A stretch of DNA of 64,000 nt from Ruminococcaceae bacterium AM07-15 (GTDB taxonomy: Bacteria > Bacillota > Clostridia > Oscillospirales > Butyricicoccaceae), in contig QUDE01000017.1 of the NCBI GenBank assembly GCA_003477405.1, forward strand, positions 7,825 through 71,824. The letters run 5' to 3'. The position numbers and the translations under genes were made by a program. The notes under the pieces are model-generated. The model saw nothing but the letters and a program-made list of their open reading frames with translations, had not been told where the DNA came from and did not search any database. This document shows positions 57,510 to 64,000 of this stretch, piece by piece. Position 1 is the stretch's first letter; the number at the start of each line of letters is the position of its first letter.

Positions 57510-58532
57510 TTACCAGTTGATATGCTGCATCCAGCTTTCCTGGGTCTCGCTCTTTTTATCCCGGGTCATCAGCGCCCGCACAGTCTCATCCAGTGGCTTA
57601 CCCTCATAGAGCAGACCGTAAACCGCCTGGCAGATGGGCAGTTCCAGATCCTTCCCCTGGGACAGGGCGTGAACGGCCTGGGCGGCAAAATACCCTTCCA
57701 CCGTGGCCCCCACCTTCTGGATGGCCTCTTCCGGAGAAACACCCGAGCCAATGAGCAATCCGGCCCTCCGGTTACGGGAATGCTGGGAAATACAGGTGAC
57801 GATCAGATCTCCCACACCGGAAAGACCGGTGAAGGTCTCGGGCCGTCCACCCAGAGCCACGCCGAAGCGGGCCATTTCCATAATACCCCGGGTCATCAGC
57901 ATGGCTTTGGTGTTGTCGCCAAAACCGGCGCCATCGCTGATGCCCACAGCCAGGGCCATGATGTTCTTCATGGCGCCGCCCAGCTCAGCTCCCACAATAT
58001 CCGGGGTGGTATACACCCGGAACACCGGGTTCATAAAGGCTTCCTGGGTCAGGGCCGCCGCCTGCTGGTTCACGGAAGCGGCCACCACAGCGGTGGGGAT
58101 GCCTCTTCCCACTTCTTCGGCGTGGGAAGGTCCTGTGAGGGCCACCACCGGCACCTCGCCCAGGAACACCCGCTCCAACAGATCGGACAACAGAGAATAA
58201 CCGCTGTTTTTATCAAAGCCCTTGGACAAAAGCACCATCACCTGGTTTTTGCTCACATAGGGCCGCATCTTCTGGGCGGTTTCAAACACAGCAAAGCTGG
58301 GCACCGCCACCACCACCATATCGGCCCCCTGCACACAGGCGATATCGGTGGTCACCTGCACCCGCTCCGGCAGAAGAATGCCGGGGAGCAGCGCGGGATT
58401 CTCCCGTTTTTCCTGCAAAAGGGCCGCTTCTTTGGGATCAAAAGACCACAGAGTCATGTCGTGGCCGTTTTCGCTGAGCATCTTGGTGGCCGCAATGCCC
58501 CAACTGCCCGAACCGATGACAGAAATCTTCAT
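57510..58532 (-). CDS. gpsA: Glycerol-3-phosphate dehydrogenase [NAD(P)+]
   Basis: Makes sn-glycerol-3-phosphate for phospholipids. The 340-residue protein has ISVIGSGSWGIAATKML (Rossmann), LTGPSHAEEVGRGIPTAVV and ELGGAMKNIMALAVGISDG with the catalytic Lys, and NTKAMLMTRGIMEMARFG. Follows plsY by 38 bp, making both steps of lysophosphatidate synthesis in one operon. Confidence 0.97.
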   Translation of the reverse strand: MKISVIGSGSWGIAATKMLSENGHDMTLWSFDPKEAALLQEKRENPALLPGILLPERVQVTTDIACVQGADMVVVAVPSFAVFETAQKMRPYVSKNQVMVLLSKGFDKNSGYSLLSDLLERVFLGEVPVVALTGPSHAEEVGRGIPTAVVAASVNQQAAALTQEAFMNPVFRVYTTPDIVGAELGGAMKNIMALAVGISDGAGFGDNTKAMLMTRGIMEMARFGVALGGRPETFTGLSGVGDLIVTCISQHSRNRRAGLLIGSGVSPEEAIQKVGATVEGYFAAQAVHALSQGKDLELPICQAVYGLLYEGKPLDETVRALMTRDKKSETQESWMQHINW

Positions 58533-58570
58533 AGTAACCTCCGGCCGCGATGGCCCTGCTGAAAGTGGAT

Positions 58571-59179
58571 CTATTTTTTCTTACCCAGTTTGGATTCTTC
58601 TCCATGCAAAAGCCGTTTGATGTTGCTCCGGTGCTTCCAGACCACAATAACCGCCGTACTCAGGCCCGCTGCCAGATAGCCGGAATGATCCCGGTAGCAA
58701 ACAAGGAGCCCTACGGCAAAGGCCACCGCTGCCATTATGGAAGCCAACGACACATAGCGGGTGAACACGGCCACCAGCAAAAAGACGGCCAGCACAAAGA
58801 GGAAGAGGCGCCAGTCAAACACCAGGATCATAGCGGCGGCGCTCATGACGCCTTTGCCGCCTTTGAAGCCATAATACACCGGGAAGATATGTCCCAGCAC
58901 TGCCACGCATCCTGCATAGAGTACGGCCTGCGGCCCCACCAGGATTTTGGCCAGCACCATGGCCAGCGCCGCTTTGAGGCCGTCCCCCAGCACCACCAGC
59001 AATGCCTTTTTCACTCCGAAATTCCGCAATGTATTGGTGGCTCCTGCATTGCCGCTGCCCATCTTGCGGATATCGGTTTTGTAAAAAAGTTTGGAAACGG
59101 TGATGGATGTGCTGAAAGACCCCATCAGATAAGCGCAGACCAAGGCCAGCGCCCAGGCCCACAGGCTGTGCGGAAACAT
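58571..59179 (-). CDS. plsY: Glycerol-3-phosphate acyltransferase PlsY
   Basis: A 202-residue membrane protein that transfers acyl from acyl-phosphate to G3P. Motif GSGNAGATNTLRNFG, motif GHIFPVYYGFKGGKGVMSA and about five membrane segments match PlsY. GGGGGAG precedes ATG. In the der-plsY-gpsA operon. Confidence 0.95.
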   Translation of the reverse strand: MFPHSLWAWALALVCAYLMGSFSTSITVSKLFYKTDIRKMGSGNAGATNTLRNFGVKKALLVVLGDGLKAALAMVLAKILVGPQAVLYAGCVAVLGHIFPVYYGFKGGKGVMSAAAMILVFDWRLFLFVLAVFLLVAVFTRYVSLASIMAAVAFAVGLLVCYRDHSGYLAAGLSTAVIVVWKHRSNIKRLLHGEESKLGKKK

Positions 59180-59272
59180 TTCTTCTCCCCCTCAACTATT
59201 TTGATGGTCAATTTACATCCAGTTTACAACAAAGGGTACCGGTTTGTAAACCGCAAAACAGGAAAAAGAAGC

Positions 59273-60598
59273 CTATTCTTCTCCTTTTTGCCGTACAATC
59301 ATCTTGATGGGAGTGCCTGTGAGAGAAAAGACTTCCCGGATCCGGTTTTCCAGATACCGGAGATAGGAGAAGTGGAACAGGCGGGCGTCGTTGCAGAAGC
59401 AAACAAAAGTGGGGGGCTTGATCCCCGTCTGGGTGATATAGTAAATTTTCAGCCGGCGGCCCTTGTCTGTGGGGGGCTGCACCCGCAGGGTGGCCTCGGC
59501 CAGAATGGTGTTCAGTGTGCCTGTTGTGATCCGCATGGCATTGTTCTGGGCCACGGTGTTGATCAAGGGGAACAGCTGCTCCACCCGCTGGCCGGTGAGG
59601 GCCGACAGGAAGATCACCGGGGCATACTGCATATAGGCCAGCCCTTCCCGGATCTTCAGCTCAAATTCCCGCTGGGTGTTGGTCTCTTTTTCCACCAGGT
59701 CCCACTTATTCACCACAATGACAGCGGCCTTGCCGTTTTCATGGGCATAGCCGGCCACCTTGGTGTCCTGTTCGGTGACGCCCTGAGTAGCGTCGATCAT
59801 GATCAGGCACACATCGGCCCGCTGAATGGCCATGATGGACCGCAGAGCACTGATTTTTTCAATGTCCTCGTCCACCCGGGCTTTTTTCCGGATACCGGCG
59901 GTGTCCACCATGATATAATCGCCGTATTTGTTGCTGACCCGCTGGTCGATGCTGTCCCGGGTGGTACCGGGCACATCGCTGACGATGACCCGCTCTTCCC
60001 CGGCGATGCGGTTGAGCAGAGAGGATTTGCCTGCATTGGGCTTGCCGATGATGGCCACCCGGATGCAGTTCTCCTCTTCTTCGCTCTCTCCGGTATCCGG
60101 GGGGAAATGAGCATAGCAGGCATCCAGCAGATCGCCGGTGTTGTTGCCGTGGATGGCCGACACCCCAATGGGGTCGCCCATGCCCAGGTTGTAAAACTCA
60201 TAGAACTCCGCCGGCGGATCGCCGGGAGCATCCAGCTTGTTGACACAGAGCACCACCGGCTTTTTGGACCGCTTGAGCATGGCGGCCACATCCTGGTCGG
60301 CAGCGGTGACGCCGGTGCGCACATCGGTGATGAAGATGATCACATCGGCGGTGTCAATGGCAATAAGCGCCTGCTCCCGCATGAATTTCAGAATTTCGTT
60401 GTCGGTTTTGGGCTCGATACCGCCGGTGTCGATGAGCTCAAACACCCGGCCCCGCCATTCACCCTCGGCATAGATCCGGTCCCGGGTGACGCCGGGAGTA
60501 TCCTCCACAATGGACTGTTTCCGGCCGATAAGCCGGTTAAAAAGCATGGACTTGCCCACATTGGGCCGTCCCACAATGGCAATGACAGGCTTTCGCAT
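59273..60598 (-). CDS. der: Ribosome-associated GTPase Der (EngA)
   Basis: A 441-residue tandem GTPase for 50S subunit assembly: first G domain GRPNVGKSMLFNRLIGRKQ and DTGGIE, second GKPNAGKSSLLNRIAGEE, DTAGIRKK and NKWDL, then a KH-like C-terminus. Its gene is 44 bp after the DUF512 gene. Confidence 0.97.
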   Translation of the reverse strand: MRKPVIAIVGRPNVGKSMLFNRLIGRKQSIVEDTPGVTRDRIYAEGEWRGRVFELIDTGGIEPKTDNEILKFMREQALIAIDTADVIIFITDVRTGVTAADQDVAAMLKRSKKPVVLCVNKLDAPGDPPAEFYEFYNLGMGDPIGVSAIHGNNTGDLLDACYAHFPPDTGESEEEENCIRVAIIGKPNAGKSSLLNRIAGEERVIVSDVPGTTRDSIDQRVSNKYGDYIMVDTAGIRKKARVDEDIEKISALRSIMAIQRADVCLIMIDATQGVTEQDTKVAGYAHENGKAAVIVVNKWDLVEKETNTQREFELKIREGLAYMQYAPVIFLSALTGQRVEQLFPLINTVAQNNAMRITTGTLNTILAEATLRVQPPTDKGRRLKIYYITQTGIKPPTFVCFCNDARLFHFSYLRYLENRIREVFSLTGTPIKMIVRQKGEE

Positions 60599-60642
60599 AG
60601 CTGCCCCCTTTCGATCTTAACGGCGTAAAAGCCGCCTTCTCT

Positions 60643-61959
60643 CTATTCTTCCCAGGGGAAGATGGCATCACAGAAGGCGCCACCGTCCACCGGCAGCACC
60701 CGCACCTTTGTCCCCAGTTTCTGCTCCATTTCCTCCACCGACACATCGTCCAGAAAGACGGTCTCGCCGTGGCGAAGCATACAGTCGGGAATCCACAGTT
60801 CCTCTCCCGGCCGGAGCACATCCTTCACCTGGCGGATGATATCCCCGCCGGTGAGCAGACCGGCCACATCCACACCGTGGCCGAAAAAGTCGTTTTTCAC
60901 CGGCTGCACCCGTCCCTGGAGGGCCGGGCACTTCTCTTTGCACAGCGCCACCATTTCCTCCATAAAAGGAGCGGCGGACACGCCGGTGGCGATCAGGAAG
61001 GCCGGAGGATTTTCCGCGGGCTCAGCCATGAGCAAGGCCCCCTGGAGTTCCTGGCGGAACAAAGACATCAGCCCCACACCGTTTTCCAGCTGGGGATAAC
61101 CGTTATAGTATTCCTCCCCCGGCAGCGGCCATCCTGCTTTGAGGTAAAACTCGTCGGCTGCATAGAAAAAGGCTTCACCGTAAGTTTTCAGGCACTTTTC
61201 CCGGGCCTTGTCCACCACTCCGATGATCTGCCGGGCTTCTTCCCGGTCCACCGGGCGCAGCGGCTCCAGCCCTTCCCGGTGACGGGTCAGACCCACCGGC
61301 ACCAGGGCCACATGGGCGATGCTGGGGTGCATGGCCGCCAGATCTTCCAGCGTCCGCTCCAGCTCTTCCCCATCGTTCCAGCCGGGGCACACCACGATCT
61401 GGCCCATGATCTTGAGTCCGGCCTGGGCAAACCGCCGGAGGTACTCCAGGCTCTCCCCGCCCCGGGGATTGCCCAGCATCCGGCTGCGAAGATCCGGATT
61501 GGTGGTATGGATGGACACATTCAGCGGGGAAATGTGCATGGCGATGATCCGCTGTACATCGGCCTCGCTCAGATTGGTCATGGAGATATAATTGCCCATG
61601 AGAAAGGAGAGGCGGGCGTCATCGTCTTTGAAATACAGCGAAGAACGCATCCCCTTGGGCAGCTGGTCGATAAAGCAAAAAACGCATTTATTGGCACAGC
61701 TGCGCTGTTTGTCCATGAGATAGGTCTCAAAATCCAGCCCCAGAGGCTCCCCTTCGGCCTTTCCGATGGAAAGGGACTTTTGCTCCCCATCCTTCTCCTG
61801 GCTCAGCGTCAGCTCCAGGCGGCTGTCATAGGAATAAAACTTGTAATCCAGCACATCGCGGATGGGATGGCCGTTGATCTTTTGCAGCCACCATCCAGCG
61901 GAGATCCCAGCCTTCTCGGCCGGGCTGTCCTGATCCACATGCACAATCTTAGCAGGCAC
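60643..61959 (-). CDS. DUF512 protein with PDZ and radical-SAM-like domains
   Basis: A 438-residue protein: PDZ-like N-terminus (VHVDQDSPAEKAGISAGWWL), then CANKCVFCFIDQLPKGMRSS, a CxxxCxxC radical SAM cluster motif, and a DUF512 C-terminal domain. The family is widespread in Clostridia and cyanobacteria, next to der; its reaction is unknown. The start is GTG at 61959 with AAGGAGG upstream. Confidence 0.93.
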   Translation of the reverse strand: MPAKIVHVDQDSPAEKAGISAGWWLQKINGHPIRDVLDYKFYSYDSRLELTLSQEKDGEQKSLSIGKAEGEPLGLDFETYLMDKQRSCANKCVFCFIDQLPKGMRSSLYFKDDDARLSFLMGNYISMTNLSEADVQRIIAMHISPLNVSIHTTNPDLRSRMLGNPRGGESLEYLRRFAQAGLKIMGQIVVCPGWNDGEELERTLEDLAAMHPSIAHVALVPVGLTRHREGLEPLRPVDREEARQIIGVVDKAREKCLKTYGEAFFYAADEFYLKAGWPLPGEEYYNGYPQLENGVGLMSLFRQELQGALLMAEPAENPPAFLIATGVSAAPFMEEMVALCKEKCPALQGRVQPVKNDFFGHGVDVAGLLTGGDIIRQVKDVLRPGEELWIPDCMLRHGETVFLDDVSVEEMEQKLGTKVRVLPVDGGAFCDAIFPWEE

Positions 61960-62008
61960 AGGCCGTTCCTCCTTTTCGGCAAGAGTTTGGTCAAAAACAT
62001 CCGCATAA

Positions 62009-62043
62009 CAAAAAATAGAGAAGGTGGTGTCCCCTCTCTATCT
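62009..62043 (-). terminator. Terminator after rpmF
   Basis: ATAGAGAGG-(loop)-CCTTCTCTAT followed by TTTTTG on the minus strand. Confidence 0.8.
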
Positions 62044-62055
62044 TTCATGCGTGTG

Positions 62056-62244
62056 TTATTTGCTGACCTCGACTTTGAGGACCTCACGGCCTTTATATGT
62101 GCCGCAGCTTCTGCATGCTCTGTGGGGCATGATCAGTTCGCCGCACTTGGGGCACTTGACCATACCGGGAACTTCCAGCTTCCAGTGGGCACTACGCCGC
62201 TTGTCTCTTCTCTGTTTCGAGATTTTACTCTTCGGGACCGCCAT
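62056..62244 (-). CDS. rpmF: 50S ribosomal protein L32
   Basis: A 62-residue L32: [40 protein letters not shown] with two CxxC pairs, so the zinc-binding form. GGAGG precedes ATG 62244. It follows the DUF177 gene, its constant partner. Confidence 0.97.
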   Translation of the reverse strand: MAVPKSKISKQRRDKRRSAHWKLEVPGMVKCPKCGELIMPHRACRSCGTYKGREVLKVEVSK

Positions 62245-62279
62245 CGGTGACACCTCCTCGATCTATGAAAACATATTAT

Positions 62280-62780
62280 TTATTCCTGAAAAAGCTGTGT
62301 GAGCTTTTGAAGGCGTGGATCGATCTCCCTGCGGTCGCAGCCGCAGTCTCCTTCGTTCAAATCGTGGCCGCACTTGGGGCACAGTCCCTTGCAATCCTCT
62401 TTGCAAAGCACTGTCAGTTCCATGTGCAGAAGCAGCTCTTCCCGGACGATGTCGTCCAGCTCAAAGCTGTCCCCTTCCACCACATACACATCCTCGGCCA
62501 AATCATCGCCGCTGACCGTCTGGGTGATGACCAACGCAAGATCCAGATCTTTCACATACTCCACCGGCTTGCCGCAGCGGGCGCAGCGGGTGGAAACGGG
62601 AACCGAAACGGCGGCGGTGAGATAAAACACATCGGCCTTGTTTTCCAGTTTCCCCTGGACCTTCACCGGCCCCTGAAACGGACACTCCCCATAAAGCTCC
62701 TCTTCCGCCAGGGAAAAGGCATAATCAAAGGGCAGACACATCCCCTCGGAAGCCAGCACATCACGGAGGTTGAGCAGCAC
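62280..62780 (-). CDS. DUF177 (YceD-type) protein
   Basis: A 166-residue protein of the DUF177 family, needed for 23S rRNA/50S assembly in some species. VSTRCARCGKPVEYVKDLDL and CKGLCPKCGHDLNEGDCGCD give zinc-like Cys sets. The start is taken as GTG at 62780 (LLNLRDVL) with GGGAGG 9 bp upstream, because relatives begin so; the longer frame adds MYHCGRCVF. Promoter perfect at 62813-62841. Confidence 0.92.
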   Translation of the reverse strand: MLLNLRDVLASEGMCLPFDYAFSLAEEELYGECPFQGPVKVQGKLENKADVFYLTAAVSVPVSTRCARCGKPVEYVKDLDLALVITQTVSGDDLAEDVYVVEGDSFELDDIVREELLLHMELTVLCKEDCKGLCPKCGHDLNEGDCGCDRREIDPRLQKLTQLFQE

Positions 62781-62812
62781 AAATACACACCTCCCACAAT
62801 GATACATCGAAT

Positions 62813-62841
62813 ATTATAGTGTTCTGCCGAGGGTTTGTCAA
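62813..62841 (-). promoter_or_regulatory. Consensus promoter of DUF177-rpmF
   Basis: Minus-strand TTGACA (62836-62841), 17 bp, TATAAT (62813-62818). Confidence 0.95.
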
Positions 62842-62900
62842 GAAATAGTTTCAAAAAACCCACATTTCCCAATTTTTCACCCTGGCTTCAGGCGGCCTGT

Positions 62901-62928
62901 TTGCAAAAGGCAGCCGCTGGTGTATAAT
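62901..62928 (+). promoter_or_regulatory. Promoter of the RluA-family gene
   Basis: TTGCAA (62901-62906), 16 bp, TATAAT (62923-62928). Confidence 0.8.
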
Positions 62929-62972
62929 GATACCACAACTTTAAGAAAAAAACAACCCGACAGGAGAACGCC

Positions 62973-63938
62973 ATGCGAGAGATGACCATCGGCAAAAACG
63001 ACGCCGGCCAGCGTCTTGACAAGTTCCTTCAAAAAGCCCTGCCCTCACTGCCTCCCTCCCTGATGCACAAATATGTGCGCCTCAAGCGGATCAAATGCAA
63101 CGGCAAACGGTGCCAAACCAGCGACCGGCTGACCGAGGGGGATGTGCTTTCCCTTTATATCAATGATGAGTTTTTCCAGCCTGTAAAGGAAGAGGAAGCC
63201 TTCCGCCGCATCACTCCCCGGCTGCACATCCTCTATGAGGACGATCACATCCTTCTGTGTGACAAGCGTCCGGGCATGGTGGTTCACGAAGACGACCAGG
63301 GCACGCTGGACACCCTGATCAACCACATCAAGGCCTACCTCTATAAAAAAGGAGAATGGGACCCGGACAAAGAGCAATCCTTTACCCCGGCTTTGTGCAA
63401 CCGGATCGACCGGTACACCGGCGGCATTGTCATGGCCGCCAAGACAGCGGAAGGGCTGCGGGTGCTCAACGAAAAGATCCGGCTGCACCAGGTGCAGAAA
63501 TTCTACCTTTGCCTGGTCCATGGCACCCCTTCTCCCCGGCAGGCCGTCATCCAGGATACCCTTTTGAAAGACAGCAAACAAAACCAGGTGCGGGTGGTGA
63601 AAAAGAACACCCCCGGCGCCCGTACCGCATCCATGAGCTACAAAGTGCTGCAAAGCCGGGGCAAGCTCTCTTTGGTGGAGTGTGAGCTGTTCACTGGCCG
63701 CACCCATCAGATCCGGGTGCAGCTGTCCCATCGTGGCTGGCCCTTGGTGGGCGACACCAAGTACGGCACCATGGAGCGCAACCGCCCCTATGGCATGACC
63801 CACCAGGCCCTCTATTCCTACAAGCTCCATTTTTCCCAGGAGGGAGACTGGGGAGAGCTTTCCTATCTCAAGGGCAAGACCTTCCAGGTGGAAGATGTGC
63901 CCTTCCTTCCCTTCTTTTATAATCAACCAAAAAACTGA
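62973..63938 (+). CDS. RluA-family pseudouridine synthase
   Basis: A 321-residue protein: N-terminal S4-like domain (GQRLDKFLQKALPSLP) and a RluA catalytic domain (ILLCDKRPGMVVHED, NRIDRYTGGIVMAA with catalytic Asp, FTGRTHQIRVQLSHRGWPLV). It modifies 23S rRNA or tRNA uridines; RluC/RluD type cannot be told apart here. The catalytic motif HRLD is NRID. CAGGAG precedes ATG. Confidence 0.94.
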   Translation: MREMTIGKNDAGQRLDKFLQKALPSLPPSLMHKYVRLKRIKCNGKRCQTSDRLTEGDVLSLYINDEFFQPVKEEEAFRRITPRLHILYEDDHILLCDKRPGMVVHEDDQGTLDTLINHIKAYLYKKGEWDPDKEQSFTPALCNRIDRYTGGIVMAAKTAEGLRVLNEKIRLHQVQKFYLCLVHGTPSPRQAVIQDTLLKDSKQNQVRVVKKNTPGARTASMSYKVLQSRGKLSLVECELFTGRTHQIRVQLSHRGWPLVGDTKYGTMERNRPYGMTHQALYSYKLHFSQEGDWGELSYLKGKTFQVEDVPFLPFFYNQPKN

Positions 63939-63957
63939 TGTATGCGCAAATAATAAT

Positions 63958-63982
63958 CCCCCGGCGGAGCCGGGGGTTTTTC
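63958..63982 (+). terminator. Terminator after the RluA-family gene
   Basis: CCCCGGC-GGA-GCCGGGG followed by TTTTTC. Confidence 0.93.
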
Positions 63983-64000
63983 ATAGACGGGTAAAACCCT

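Noticed and set aside
1..64000. CRISPR array, transposase or prophage
   Set aside because: No regularly spaced direct repeats, no Cas, integrase, transposase or phage structural genes were seen on either strand.

Overview
The window looks like the chromosome of a spore-forming, strictly anaerobic Firmicute, probably a gut Clostridia of the Oscillospiraceae/Ruminococcaceae type. This is an inference from gene content (spoVB, whiA, DUF1540, rubrerythrin and rubredoxin proteins, HprK, YitT, DegV), from GC-rich codon use in the core genes, and from strong TTGACA-17-TATAAT promoters with AGGAGG ribosome sites. No rRNA, CRISPR array, transposase or integrase is visible.

Positions 1-6900 are an accessory defence island with a lower GC feel than the rest. 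It is a type I restriction-modification operon on the minus strand: a half-size specificity subunit, hsdM, a DinD-like Bro-N protein, a 45-codon ORF, a full-length hsdS, two small conserved-looking ORFs and hsdR, which runs off the left edge. A hairpin-rich stretch at 1655-1790 may be a leader RNA or a small RNA. A DUF6061-like gene and a truncated XRE regulator mark the island's right side.

Positions 7100-16250 hold a PucR regulator facing a KdgT-type permease plus acetolactate decarboxylase, then an oxidative-stress block (PerR-like Fur protein, a double-rubredoxin protein, a ferredoxin-rubredoxin-rubrerythrin-rubredoxin fusion), an M24 peptidase, a flavin reductase-rubredoxin protein and spoVB. 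Three tRNA genes (Met, Glu, Val) and the prmA-rsmE operon follow. Positions 19500-31000 hold a secreted copper-amine-oxidase-N protein, M20 peptidase, GNAT, DegV, several regulators (two MarR, MerR, Rrf2), an orphan peptide-binding lipoprotein, ogt and a membrane GDPD protein.

Positions 31000-43600 contain a DUF2089 regulator with two small membrane proteins, tRNA-Leu, guaB, a YitT protein, a peptide-scavenging group (S66, M55 and AbgB-like M20 peptidases), a cation/proton antiporter behind a riboswitch-like terminator/antiterminator leader, a MocR-type regulator without the PLP lysine, and an ECF sigma/anti-sigma pair. Positions 43600-64000 are core genes: the murB-rapZ-yvcK-whiA-dnaE-pcrA-PPOX-(GIY-YIG/deformylase)-dus operon, hprK, rpmB, the DUF512-der-plsY-gpsA operon, DUF177-rpmF and an RluA-type pseudouridine synthase.

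The points most worth a second look are the antiporter leader (38819-38925), the GIY-YIG/peptide deformylase fusion, the four-domain rubrerythrin with an internal start, the lysine-less MocR protein, the structured RNA region inside the restriction operon, and the inverted-repeat intergenic element at 57259-57509.
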